DNA of 11,500 nucleotides from Acidisphaera sp035272265 (GCA_035272265.1 DATEQV010000067.1:1-11500); one strand, 5' to 3'. Shown: positions 1-7,180, numbered from the stretch's first letter. Numbers and translations are program-made. Notes: generated by a model from the sequence alone, not told the origin.

Positions 1-118
1 CCGCCGGCGCGGGCGGCGGGCCGACCGGCGTGCCGCTGCCGCTCGGTGCGTTGCTGGGCGGAGACTGCGCGTAGGCGGCCATCGGCAGCAGCAGCGCGGC
101 GATCGTCAACCTTCGCAT
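1..118 (-). CDS. Secreted/periplasmic protein, N-terminal fragment (runs off window)
   Basis: The ATG at 118 opens a frame that stays open to the window edge, giving 39 residues. It starts with a classic Sec signal peptide: MRR, a hydrophobic core (LTIAALLLPMAA) and an AYA-Q signal peptidase I site at about residue 17. The visible mature part is rich in Pro, Ser and Gly. A GGAGG Shine-Dalgarno sequence lies 6 nt upstream of the ATG. The gene lies 48 bp downstream of the hydrolase gene on the same strand and may be cotranscribed with it. Export to the periplasm is well supported, but the function cannot be told from this fragment. Confidence 0.75.
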   Translation of the reverse strand, partial: MRRLTIAALLLPMAAYAQSPPSNAPSGSGTPVGPPPAPA

Positions 119-166
119 GGCGGACCTCCGCCCCTGCGAACGCCCGCCCGACCGCAAGTTTCCCGG

Positions 167-1207
167 CTACGTCCGTCGCGGCGCGAGCCGGCCCTCGTGG
201 ATCGCCGTCGCGATCGCGTGCGGGTCGACATCCTCGATCCGCGCCGGCGACCAGCGCGGCTTGCGATCCTTGTCGATCACCATCGCGCGCACGCCCTCGG
301 CGAAGTCCGGATGCAGCGTCACCCAGCGCGCCATCTGCAGATCGTCATGCAGCACCTGCGTCAGCGTCTCGTGCTCGCCGCGCCGCAGATGCTGGAACGA
401 CCAGTGCACCGCGGAGGGCGACATCCTGCGCAACGTCGACAGCGTGTCGCGGCCCCAGTCGCTGGGCTCGGCCTCCAGCGCCGCGATGATCTCCGCCACG
501 CTGCCGACCCCGAAACAGCGGTCGATCGCGGCACGGTGCGGCGCCAGCGAGAACGGCGGCAGCTTCTCGGCAAACGCCGCCAGCACGGCATAGCCGTCCT
601 TCGCCAGAGCGGCCACCAGGTCCGGCAGCCTTGCGCGCGTGACGTAGTGCGTCGCCAGCCCCGCATGCACCGCGTCCGCGCCCACCATCCGCGTGCCGGT
701 GAGCGCCATGTACGTGCCGATCGCCCCCGGCAGCCGCGGCAGCGCGTAGGCCGTGCCGACATCGGGAAACAGCGCGATCCCGGTCTCCGGCATCGCGATC
801 ACGGCATGATCGGTCGCCACGCGAGCCATGCCGTGCACGGCGAGCCCCAGTCCGCCCCCCATGCAGATGCCGTCGATCAGCGACACCCACGGCTTCTCAT
901 AACGCGCGATCGCCAGATCCAGCCCGTACTCGGCGGCGAAGAAGCGCTCGATCGTCACATGGTCGCCCGCCAGTGCGGCGTCGCGAATCGCCCGCACGTC
1001 GCCGCCGGCACAGAAGGCGCGGCCACCCGCGCCCTCGACGACCACAAGGTGAACCCTCGACGACACCTCGGAGAACCGGTCGAGCGCGAAGGAGATCCGC
1101 TTCAGCATCGCCGGGTCCAACGCGTTGAGCGCCTCCGGGCGGTCGAGCACGACCCGACCCGCCCGGCCGTCCTGCCAGACCTTCACCCCGTCGATCGTCT
1201 CGATCAT
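167..1207 (-). CDS. 3-hydroxyisobutyryl-CoA hydrolase (enoyl-CoA hydratase/isomerase fold)
   Basis: This 346-residue crotonase-fold protein probably hydrolyses 3-hydroxyisobutyryl-CoA to 3-hydroxyisobutyrate and CoA in cytoplasmic valine degradation. The length matches the HIBCH/ECH_2 branch rather than ordinary enoyl-CoA hydratases of about 260 residues. Seen in the sequence: FCAGGD (65-70) and MGGGLG (116-121), the two oxyanion-hole segments, and MPETGIALFPDVG (139-151), the hallmark of this branch. Glu141 and Asp149 have the spacing of the catalytic Glu/Asp pair of HIBCH. The ATG at 1207 gives the usual short N-terminus; the upstream G-rich stretch (GGGGG) is only a weak ribosome binding site. 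The gene lies 55 bp downstream of the YqjE-like gene, and a hairpin fills the gap. Some bacterial homologues are annotated only as enoyl-CoA hydratase/isomerase; the Glu and PDV motifs favour the hydrolase. Confidence 0.9.
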   Translation of the reverse strand: MIETIDGVKVWQDGRAGRVVLDRPEALNALDPAMLKRISFALDRFSEVSSRVHLVVVEGAGGRAFCAGGDVRAIRDAALAGDHVTIERFFAAEYGLDLAIARYEKPWVSLIDGICMGGGLGLAVHGMARVATDHAVIAMPETGIALFPDVGTAYALPRLPGAIGTYMALTGTRMVGADAVHAGLATHYVTRARLPDLVAALAKDGYAVLAAFAEKLPPFSLAPHRAAIDRCFGVGSVAEIIAALEAEPSDWGRDTLSTLRRMSPSAVHWSFQHLRRGEHETLTQVLHDDLQMARWVTLHPDFAEGVRAMVIDKDRKPRWSPARIEDVDPHAIATAIHEGRLAPRRT

Positions 1208-1229
1208 GCCGCCGCACCCCCAACCCTGC

Positions 1230-1250
1230 CCCTCCCGCTATACGGGAGGG
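1230..1250. repeat. Perfect inverted repeat (8-bp stem, 5-nt loop)
   Basis: CCCTCCCG at 1230-1237 and CGGGAGGG at 1243-1250 are exact reverse complements around a CTATA loop. The hairpin lies between the stop of the YqjE-like gene (1263) and the start of the hydrolase gene (1207). No T-run follows on the minus strand, so it is not a canonical Rho-independent terminator. It could be an attenuator, an mRNA-stabilising hairpin, or one copy of a dispersed intergenic palindrome. Confidence 0.6.
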
Positions 1251-1262
1251 CGGCCGAGACTG

Positions 1263-1700
1263 TCAGCGGCCGCCGCCGGTCAGATGCCGCGCCGTCAGTG
1301 CCGCAAGCAACAGGGTATACAGGCTCTGTCGCGGCAGGAACCGCACCAGCGGCGTCAGCACGGTCCATAGCGCCACCGACTCGCCGAGCTGAACCAACGC
1401 CTGCCGCCGCACTTCCAGCGCCTCGCGCTCGACCGAGCCCGGGCTGCTGCGTGCCGCGAACATCGCGAAGATCGCGCACAGCACGACATCGGCACCGACG
1501 ATGATCAGCGCCGCATACACCGGCGCCACCGAGTTGCGCAGCGCGAAGTAGGCGGCGGCATGCGCGCTGGCGAGTGCGGCCGCCAGGAAGATCAGGGCGA
1601 CCGCGCCCATCACCACGCGGGTGATTTGCCGCCGGGTCAGCTGCCGGATCCGGATCGCCTCCGCCTCGGCGGCGATCCGGATCAGCCGGGTGGAGCGCAT
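1263..1700 (-). CDS. YqjE-like membrane protein (phage holin superfamily 6-type fold)
   Basis: This 145-residue inner-membrane protein has a basic, amphipathic N-terminus (1-28), a hydrophobic segment at about 29-53, and a second at about 60-83. A charged stretch follows (84-105) and then a less hydrophobic C-terminal helix (about 109-138). The layout and size fit the YqjE/Putative Actinobacteriophage holin-X group (PF07332), whose members in proteobacteria are housekeeping proteins rather than phage lysis proteins. The start ATG is 4 bp after the stop of the YqjD-like gene. Its GAGG ribosome binding site overlaps that stop, so translation is probably coupled. In E. coli yqjD and yqjE are neighbours as well, which supports both calls. 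The biochemical role is not established. The family call rests on topology and context, because no sharp motif is present. Confidence 0.7.
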   Translation of the reverse strand: MRSTRLIRIAAEAEAIRIRQLTRRQITRVVMGAVALIFLAAALASAHAAAYFALRNSVAPVYAALIIVGADVVLCAIFAMFAARSSPGSVEREALEVRRQALVQLGESVALWTVLTPLVRFLPRQSLYTLLLAALTARHLTGGGR

Positions 1701-1704
1701 CGCC

Positions 1705-1965
1705 TCAGCGGACGATGCGGCCGATCAGATATCCCACGCCGGCCGCGATCAGGATCGAGACCAGCGGCCGCTCGCGCACACGGCCCGACCACGCCTCTGC
1801 CTGTTCGCGCGCAAGGTCCTGCGCCTCGCGCGCGGCTCCCTCGGCGCGTCCCGCGGCGTCGGCCAGGGCCGGCGTCACGCGATCGCGCATCAGCACCTCG
1901 ACCTGCTCGCGGAGCCGGGCGATCTGTTCCTTCGCGTCGCTGGCGGTATCGGAGATCGACGTCAT
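1705..1965 (-). CDS. ElaB/YqjD/DUF883 family membrane-anchored protein
   Basis: This 86-residue protein has a long, charged, Ala/Glu/Arg-rich helical N-terminal region (about 5-62, likely coiled coil). It ends in one C-terminal transmembrane helix of the form RERPLVSILIAAGVGYLIGR (65-84), with glycines and a final basic patch. This is the signature layout of the ElaB/YqjD family; E. coli YqjD is a C-tail-anchored protein reported to bind ribosomes in stationary phase. I chose the ATG at 1965, which has a GGGGTG motif 8 nt upstream. A GTG at 1974 in the same frame would add three residues but has no room for a ribosome binding site. It is the first gene of the minus-strand run and is divergent from the ABC transporter operon. 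Confidence 0.82.
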   Translation of the reverse strand: MTSISDTASDAKEQIARLREQVEVLMRDRVTPALADAAGRAEGAAREAQDLAREQAEAWSGRVRERPLVSILIAAGVGYLIGRIVR

Positions 1966-1990
1966 CGGATGCACCCCATGCTATGGTTGT

Positions 1991-2013
1991 CCGTCGCATG
2001 CGGAACGCGACGG
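1991..2013. repeat. Inverted repeat in the divergent intergenic region
   Basis: CCGTCGC (1991-1997) and GCGACGG (2007-2013) are perfect complements separated by 9 nt. They lie in the 185-bp gap between the divergent DUF883 gene and the ABC operon. The repeat could be an operator or a 5'-leader hairpin. No convincing -35/-10 pair was seen in this gap for either direction. Seven bases is short for this GC content, so chance is possible. Confidence 0.3.
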
Positions 2014-2150
2014 CCTAGGAACGGTTGCGGCAGCGACGAAGCAGACGCCCCGACGCCGACAACCGAGCACGCCAACGCCGCGTTGCCGCATGCGTTGCAC
2101 GCGGCTACACCCTTCCCGCCGCTATCTCCACCCCTGCCGGAGCCGATCGG

Positions 2151-3218
2151 TTGCATTGCCTGCGAATCATCGCTGCCGCCGCGGCCTTGGCCGCGGGAGC
2201 GAGCCGTCTGGGCCACGCGCAACCGCCCCCACCCGCGCCGGCGCCCGCCACGGCGCCGCCGCGGCAACTCACCATCGTCGCCCGCCCGGGCGACTGGCAG
2301 GCCGCCCTGCATCACGACCTGGTCCATCCGTTCACCCTCGCCACGGCGATCCCGGTGACCGCCCAAACCTGGCAGGGCGGGCTGGATGCGTTGCGCGCCG
2401 GCCTCAAGAACTGGGACCTCGTGCAGGTTTCAGGCGACGAAATGCTCGCCGCCTGCGACGACGGCCTGGTCGAGCACGTCGACTGGACGGCGATCGGCGG
2501 GCGCGACCACTACCAGCAGGCCGGCACCGCCGATTGCGGCGTGGCGGCCTTCGTCGCCGCGCAGGTTCTGGCCTGGGATCGCGACAAGTTCCCCGCCACG
2601 CCGACCTGGAGCGACTTCTTCGATATCGCCAAGTTTCCCGGCAAACGCGGCCTGCCCCGCTCGCCGCGCGGCACGCTGGAGGTCGCCCTGCTCGCCGACG
2701 GCGTGGCCCCGGGCGACATCTACCGCACGTTGCGCAGCAACGACGGCGTCGATCGCGCCTTCCGCAAGCTCGATCAGCTGCGTCCCTACATCGCCTGGTG
2801 GCAGGCACCCGAGGACGCGACGAAAATGCTCGGTTCGGGCGAGGTTCTGATGACCGCGGCGCCCAACGGCCGCGTGGCGGTCGCGAACCGCACGGAGCAT
2901 CACAACTTCGGCCTGCAATGGTCCGGCGCCTTGCTGAGCGTGGACTGGTGGGTCGTGCCGAAAGGCAGCGTGTTCCTGCGTGCGGCACAGCAATTCCTGT
3001 ATTTCGCCGGCACGCCCGCTATCGAGGCGCATGTCGTCGCCACCGTCCCCTATCCCGGCCTCGCCAAGGGCGTGAACGACTTCATCCCGCCCGACCTGCA
3101 GGCGGTCTCGCCCACAACCGCGCAGAACTCGCAGGCCGCCGTCCTGGTGGACGACAGCTTCTGGCGCGACAACCAGGACAAGCTCTCGACCCGCTTCGCG
3201 AGCTGGCTCAGCCACTGA
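2151..3218 (+). CDS. ABC transporter periplasmic substrate-binding protein, spermidine/putrescine (PotD-like) type
   Basis: This 355-residue exported solute-binding protein is of the polyamine-type extracellular binding family. I start it at TTG 2151, where GGAG lies 8 nt upstream. The protein then begins directly with a signal peptide (LHCLRIIAAAAALAAG, cleavage after GHA at about residue 23), followed by a Pro/Ala linker. The frame is open back to an ATG at 2025, but that would bury the signal peptide behind 42 Arg-rich residues. Family features seen: a first beta strand LTIVARPGDW (40-49), WDLVQVSGDEM (88-98), WSDFFDIAKFPGKRGL (153-168, a hallmark of this family), TLEVALLADGV (175-185), WWQAP (216-220) and SGEVLMTAAPNGRV (229-242). 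Its stop is 5 bp from the permease start. The expected partners are PotB/PotC permeases, but the neighbours are MlaE/MlaF-type. The ligand is unknown. Confidence 0.85.
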   Translation: MHCLRIIAAAAALAAGASRLGHAQPPPPAPAPATAPPRQLTIVARPGDWQAALHHDLVHPFTLATAIPVTAQTWQGGLDALRAGLKNWDLVQVSGDEMLAACDDGLVEHVDWTAIGGRDHYQQAGTADCGVAAFVAAQVLAWDRDKFPATPTWSDFFDIAKFPGKRGLPRSPRGTLEVALLADGVAPGDIYRTLRSNDGVDRAFRKLDQLRPYIAWWQAPEDATKMLGSGEVLMTAAPNGRVAVANRTEHHNFGLQWSGALLSVDWWVVPKGSVFLRAAQQFLYFAGTPAIEAHVVATVPYPGLAKGVNDFIPPDLQAVSPTTAQNSQAAVLVDDSFWRDNQDKLSTRFASWLSH

Positions 3219-3223
3219 GCGCC

Positions 3224-4330
3224 GTGGCCGAGACGCCGGCCGCGATGGACGTGCAGGCCGGTCCTGCCGAGACGCGGCTGACGTTCAAGGGCCGCCTGGA
3301 TGCGGCCGGCGTCGCGGCGCTGTGGGCGCGTGCGATGGCCACGGTGCGCGCGCTGCGGCGCGACCAGACGCTCGTCTTCGACCTCGACGGGGTGACGCGC
3401 TGCGACATCGCCGGTGCGACCTTCCTGCTCGCGGCCGAGGCCGCGCATGGCGGCGCGGAGATGCGCGGCGGATCGGACGCGGTGCGCGCGATCATCGCGC
3501 GGGTGCGCGACGCGCGAGAGGTGCGGCGCCGCGGGGAGCCCACGCCGGCGCCGGGCCTCCTGCAGATCGTCCTTGCTGGCGTGCAGTCGGCACTGGACGG
3601 CATCGCCTTCATCGGCGAGGCCGCCGTCGCCGTGATCCGTCTGCCGCGCCACCGGCGCATGCTGCGGCTGACCGACTTCATTCGCTACCTCGATGACGCC
3701 GGCGTGCGCTCGCTGCCGCTGGTGCTGCTGATGGGCGGGCTGACCGGCCTCATCCTGGCGTTCCAGACGGCGATCTCGATGCGCTCGATGGCGTCCGACA
3801 TCTTCGTGGTGAACGTCGTCACGGTCAGCGTGCTGCGCGAGCTCGGTCCGTTGCTGGCGGCAGTGATCCTCGCCGGGCGGACCGGCTCGGCGGATGCCGC
3901 CGAGATCGGCACGATGAAGATCAACGAGGAGATCAGCGCACTGACCACCATGGGCATCGACCCGATGACGATGCTGGTGCTGCCGCGCATGGCGGCGGCG
4001 ATGGTGGCGATGCCGGGTATGGCGCTGGCGTTCGAGATCGCCGCCATCATCGGCATGACGATCGTGATGACCGGCTTCGGCTACACGCCGCAACAGATCT
4101 ATGTGCAAGCCCGGGACTGGGCGCAGGTGAAGGACCTGCTCGGCGGCATGGTGAAGGCCGCCGTCTTCGGCCTGGCGATCGCCGCGACCGGCTGCCGCGC
4201 GGGACTGACCACCGGCTTCGGCCCGCGCGCCGTCGGCAGCTCGGCGACCACGGCGGTCGTCGGCGGGATCGTCGCCACCATCGCGATCGACGGCGTCTTC
4301 GCGTCGGTCTTCTACATCACGGGCTACTGA
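3224..4330 (+). CDS. mlaE: MlaE-type ABC permease with N-terminal STAS (MlaB-like) domain
   Basis: This 368-residue inner-membrane permease is of the MCE-associated (Mla) lipid transporter family. Residues about 18-100 form a STAS/MlaB-like domain (LTFKGRLDAAGVAALW, LVFDLDGVTRCDIAGATFLL), which normally contacts the ATPase. Residues about 110-368 are the MlaE permease, with conserved RELGPLLAAVILAGRTGS (205-222), EIGTMKINEEISAL (227-240) and MGIDP (243-247), and several hydrophobic helices between 165 and 365. The fused STAS-MlaE form is common outside enterics, where MlaB is a separate protein. The start is GTG 3224, with no strong ribosome binding site; ATG 3245 is an alternative that keeps the whole STAS domain. 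The stop TGA shares one base with the ATG of the ATPase gene (TGATG), so translation is coupled. In the family this complex moves phospholipids between the membranes. No MlaD/MCE partner is encoded next to it. Confidence 0.9.
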   Translation: MAETPAAMDVQAGPAETRLTFKGRLDAAGVAALWARAMATVRALRRDQTLVFDLDGVTRCDIAGATFLLAAEAAHGGAEMRGGSDAVRAIIARVRDAREVRRRGEPTPAPGLLQIVLAGVQSALDGIAFIGEAAVAVIRLPRHRRMLRLTDFIRYLDDAGVRSLPLVLLMGGLTGLILAFQTAISMRSMASDIFVVNVVTVSVLRELGPLLAAVILAGRTGSADAAEIGTMKINEEISALTTMGIDPMTMLVLPRMAAAMVAMPGMALAFEIAAIIGMTIVMTGFGYTPQQIYVQARDWAQVKDLLGGMVKAAVFGLAIAATGCRAGLTTGFGPRAVGSSATTAVVGGIVATIAIDGVFASVFYITGY

Positions 4331-5106
4331 TGGCCGCGCCGATCGTGCAGGCCGAAGGGCTGTGCCAGGTGTTCGGCACGCGCACGATCTTCCGCGACGT
4401 CAGCTTCACCGTGGAGGCGGGCGAGATTTTCGTCATCCTGGGCGGGTCGGGCTGCGGCAAGTCGACGCTGATGCACCAGCTGATCGGTCTGCTGCCGCCG
4501 ACGCGCGGCACGATCGACATCCATGGTCACCGGATCACCGGCGACGGCGCGGCGAGCGGACGCGCGGCGATGCAGCGCGAGATCGGCGTGATGTTCCAGT
4601 CCGGCGCGCTGTTCGGCTCGATGACCCTGCTGCAGAACGTCATGCTGCCGCTGGAGCTGTTCACCGACCTGCCGCGCGCCGCCCGCGTGGAGGTGGCGCA
4701 GGCCAAGCTCGGCCTCGTCGGGCTGGCGGAGTCGGTGGCGCTGATGCCGTCGGAGATCTCCGGGGGCATGGCGCGGCGGGCCGGGATCGCGCGGGCGCTG
4801 TCGCTCGATCCGCCGCTGCTGTTCCTCGACGAGCCGTCGGCCGGGCTCGATCCGGTCACCTCGGCGGGCCTCGACCAGCTGATCCTCGACCTGCGCAAGG
4901 ACCTCGGCACGACGTTCGTCGTGGTTTCGCACGAGCTGCTGTCGATCCTGGCGATCGCCGATCGCTGTGTCATGCTGCATCGGGACGCTTTTCCGGATGC
5001 CGGCGGCGTGATCGCCGCGGGCGACCCGCGCCGGTTGCGCGACGAGAGCGACGACCCGAGGGTGCACGCCTTCTTCCACCGCGAGGCGCCCCGGCAGGCC
5101 GCATGA
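4330..5106 (+). CDS. mlaF: MlaF-type ABC transporter ATP-binding protein
   Basis: This 258-residue cytoplasmic ATPase subunit powers the MlaE permease. All nucleotide-binding elements are visible: Walker A GGSGCGKS (38-45), the Q-loop glutamine Q90 in VMFQSGALF, the signature ISGGM (143-147) in the MlaF-like context SEISGGMARRAGIARAL, Walker B LLFLDEP (163-169), the D-loop SAGLD (170-174) and the H-loop histidine H201. The phrases FQSGALFGSMT, ISGGM and DEPSAGLDPVTS are typical of the MlaF/Ttg2A subgroup rather than of polyamine-importer ATPases (PotA). There is no C-terminal TOBE domain, unlike PotA. The gene starts by one-base overlap with the permease stop. The next gene begins 48 bp downstream and is a cytochrome, not the usual MCE-domain protein. 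Confidence 0.93.
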   Translation: MAAPIVQAEGLCQVFGTRTIFRDVSFTVEAGEIFVILGGSGCGKSTLMHQLIGLLPPTRGTIDIHGHRITGDGAASGRAAMQREIGVMFQSGALFGSMTLLQNVMLPLELFTDLPRAARVEVAQAKLGLVGLAESVALMPSEISGGMARRAGIARALSLDPPLLFLDEPSAGLDPVTSAGLDQLILDLRKDLGTTFVVVSHELLSILAIADRCVMLHRDAFPDAGGVIAAGDPRRLRDESDDPRVHAFFHREAPRQAA

Positions 5107-5154
5107 TGGCAGAGAGCGCCTGTCGGACCGGGCAGGACGCTCTATCTTCCGGCC

Positions 5155-6276
5155 ATGGCGGAGCCCGCTTTTCGCGTCTGGGATGTCGGCGTCCGGTGGT
5201 TCCACTGGCTGCTGGTGCTGGCGGTCGGCACGGCGCTGGTCACCGGGTTCCTCCTCGCCATTCCCACGCTGCGCTGGCATCTGGTTGCCGGCTGCACCGT
5301 CGCGGCGCTGCTGCTGTGGCGCTGCATCTGGGGAACGCTGGGCGGCCCGTACTCGCGCTTCGCCGGCTTCGCCTACCGGCCGGGCTCCGTGCTGGCCTAC
5401 GCGCGCGGCCTGCTTGCCGGACGGCACGAGCGCTATCTCGGCCACAACCCGCTCGGCGCGATGATGGTGTTCGCGCTGCTGCTGGTGCTGACGGCGATCG
5501 TGCTGACCGGCGCGATCACGCTGGGCGGCATGCTCAAGCAGGGCCCGCTGCGCGCGGTGCTGAGCTTCGCCGCCGGCCGGACATCGTTGCAGGTGCACAA
5601 GCTGCTGGGGTTCCTGCTGCTCGCGATGATCGCCGGGCATCTGGCAGGCGTGGTGTTCGAAAGCCTGCGCGAGCGGGAGAACCTCGCGCGCGCGATGCTG
5701 ACCGGGCGAAAGCGGTGGGGCGACGTCGTCGGACCGCGGCGGCCGGCCCATGCCGTGCCGGCGCTCGCCGTCGCGATCGCGGTGGCGGGCGGCCTCGGCG
5801 GGGCGGCCGGCATCGCCGCGCTGGCAGCACTCCCGGCGCGCGGCGTGCCGCCGCCGACGGTCGATCCGGTCTATGCCGAACAATGCGGCGGCTGCCACCT
5901 GGCGTTTCCGCCCAGCCTTGCGCCGGCGGCGACCTGGAACACGGTCCTCGACCACATGGATTCGCATTTCGGCGAGAACCCCGGGCTGCCGCCGGACATG
6001 ATCGCGCACTTTCGCGCGTATCTGGACGCCAACGACGCGAGCCACTGGGACACGCTGCCCGCGCATGTGCTGCGCATTCCCGCTCCGGGCGGATCGCTGC
6101 GCATCACGGATACGCCGGGCTGGAAACGCATCCACCGGGCGATCCCGTCAGCGACCTTCACCTCTCCGCCGGTGTACCACCGCAGCCATTGCGAGGCCTG
6201 TCACGGCGACGCCGCGACCGGCCGCTTCGCCCCGCAGCTTATCGCGGTGCCGCTGCCGCACGTCCGGCCGTCGTGA
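5155..6276 (+). CDS. Membrane cytochrome b561-like domain fused to diheme cytochrome c (DHC)
   Basis: This 373-residue membrane-anchored electron-transfer protein has two parts. Residues 1-170 are a cytochrome b561/b6-like four-helix domain with candidate heme-b histidines H17 (RWFHW), H42, H148 (VHK) and H162 (GHLAG). A further hydrophobic segment (about 199-225) leads to the second part. Residues 235-373 contain two c-type heme motifs, CGGCH (244-248) and CEACH (346-350). The context YAEQCGGCHLAFPPSL, HFGENPGLP and a final HCEACHGDAATGRF matches the diheme cytochrome c family (DHC, PF09626). The c domain should lie in the periplasm. In Rhodobacter relatives DHC works with a separate cytochrome b and the heme protein SHP; here b and DHC are one chain. 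The ATG at 5155 lacks a clear ribosome binding site, but it places the first helix correctly. The gene is cotranscribable with mlaF. A functional link to the transporter is unproven. Confidence 0.85.
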   Translation: MAEPAFRVWDVGVRWFHWLLVLAVGTALVTGFLLAIPTLRWHLVAGCTVAALLLWRCIWGTLGGPYSRFAGFAYRPGSVLAYARGLLAGRHERYLGHNPLGAMMVFALLLVLTAIVLTGAITLGGMLKQGPLRAVLSFAAGRTSLQVHKLLGFLLLAMIAGHLAGVVFESLRERENLARAMLTGRKRWGDVVGPRRPAHAVPALAVAIAVAGGLGGAAGIAALAALPARGVPPPTVDPVYAEQCGGCHLAFPPSLAPAATWNTVLDHMDSHFGENPGLPPDMIAHFRAYLDANDASHWDTLPAHVLRIPAPGGSLRITDTPGWKRIHRAIPSATFTSPPVYHRSHCEACHGDAATGRFAPQLIAVPLPHVRPS

Positions 6277-6302
6277 GACGGCTGCGTCGACCGCCGCGCG
6301 CG

Positions 6303-6513
6303 TCAGCCACCCGGTCGTCGAGATCGACGCGCTGCGCCGGTCCACCAATTGGCACGTGACGGGGCCGTCGCGGGCGGGGCGGCGGCGCGAACACCCGCAA
6401 AGTTGAACCCGCGCACGATCAGATCATCGGCCGCGTAACCAAGCGCGATCGCCCGTCCGAAGTTGGGATGCGCCGTCGCGGGCTCCAGCTCGGACCGGCG
6501 GTCCCACCAATCG
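6303..6513 (-). pseudogene. Displaced C-terminal part of the second methyltransferase (other frame)
   Basis: Immediately after codon S223 of the methyltransferase gene upstream (near 6512), a different minus-strand frame continues with protein-like sequence. It reads DWWDRRSELEPATAHPNF, then GRAIALGYAADDLIVRGFNF, and ends in a low-complexity tail with a TGA at 6303. In contrast, the frame that continues in phase from the upstream gene gives an Arg/Ser/Pro-rich tail. Restoring one base between 6512 and 6513 joins the two into a smooth reading frame. The segment is therefore the native C-terminus, cut off by an apparent one-base deletion. This is either a real mutation or a sequencing or assembly error. 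Confidence 0.6.
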
Positions 6514-7180
6514 AGTGGAACCGGTCGAAATGCGCGCGGCCCATCCGCTCCATGAGATCGCGGTGCAGGCGGAAGGACTTGCGGTTCATGGCCGAGGCAA
6601 AGGTTTGGACATCGTACTCGGTTCCGCCGTGGCGGCGTATCTTCGCGACCATCTCGTCCTCGCCGAGGAGCAGGTGGTCCCACGGGTCGAGATCGAGGTG
6701 CCAGAGGTGATGCCCGTGCGGCGATGTCCAGATCGGGTCGAACTGCAGCGCCACCACGCCGCCGGGGCGCGTGACCCGAACGATCTCGCGCCACGCAAGC
6801 TCGGGATCGGGGATATGTTCCAATGCGTTGACGCTGTAGACGAGGTCGAAAAGCGCGTCGCGATAGATCAGGTCTTGCGCGTCCGTGCGGTGAAATTCGA
6901 CGCGACTGGCGTCGAACGGTAGGGCGTTGCGCTCGTTGCGTTCGATCGTCAACCTGATCAGGCTGCCGTCTTCGTAGGCATTGTAGTCGCGGATATCGGC
7001 CACATAGACTTTCTCGCAGACGGTCTGCAGGAACGGCGCCGCCGGACCGCAGCCGCCTCCGAGGTCGAGCCCCAGACGGAAGCCGTCCGCCGCGATGCCG
7101 AGCGCGCGCAACAGACCGAACAACCCGTCGAAGGTCGCGCGATGCAGCTCGATATCGGCTTGCTCCGAGTATTCCGGCAT
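6419..7180 (-). CDS. Class I SAM-dependent methyltransferase, 3' end frameshifted
   Basis: This is a Rossmann-fold methyltransferase. From ATG 7180 it reads 253 residues. Motif I is LDLGGGCGPAAPF (38-50), the SAM-binding glycine loop. FDLVYSVNALEHIPDPELAW (111-130) and the following IVRVTRPGGVVALQFDP (133-149) are the conserved motif II/III region of type-11/25 methyltransferases. A His-rich stretch, SPHGHHLWHLDLDPWDH (153-169), is distinctive. The last 30 codons to TGA 6419 look non-native; the real C-terminus appears in another frame down to 6303. The start is uncertain: TTG 7222 would add 14 residues, and neither start has a good ribosome binding site. The gene lies downstream of another methyltransferase in the same orientation and converges on the cytochrome gene. 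The substrate is unknown. Confidence 0.7.
   Translation of the reverse strand: MPEYSEQADIELHRATFDGLFGLLRALGIAADGFRLGLDLGGGCGPAAPFLQTVCEKVYVADIRDYNAYEDGSLIRLTIERNERNALPFDASRVEFHRTDAQDLIYRDALFDLVYSVNALEHIPDPELAWREIVRVTRPGGVVALQFDPIWTSPHGHHLWHLDLDPWDHLLLGEDEMVAKIRRHGGTEYDVQTFASAMNRKSFRLHRDLMERMGRAHFDRFHSIGGTAGPSWSPRRRIPTSDGRSRLVTRPMI

Noticed and set aside
1263..1700. Holin-like protein as a sign of prophage
   Set aside because: No other phage genes are present. The pairing with a DUF883 protein fits the chromosomal YqjD-YqjE unit.
2025..2150. Upstream ATG for the binding protein
   Set aside because: It would place 42 Arg-rich residues in front of a good signal peptide. The TTG at 2151 has a GGAG box at proper spacing.
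2430..4108. Minus-strand open frames opposite the binding protein and permease genes
   Set aside because: Compositionally biased and without motifs. The plus-strand genes fully explain the coding signal.
4324..6135. Long (603-codon) minus-strand open frame opposite mlaF and the cytochrome gene
   Set aside because: The translation is rich in Arg, His, Gln and Ala with no recognisable domain, and the plus strand carries two clear family members with complete motifs. It is a GC-driven shadow frame.
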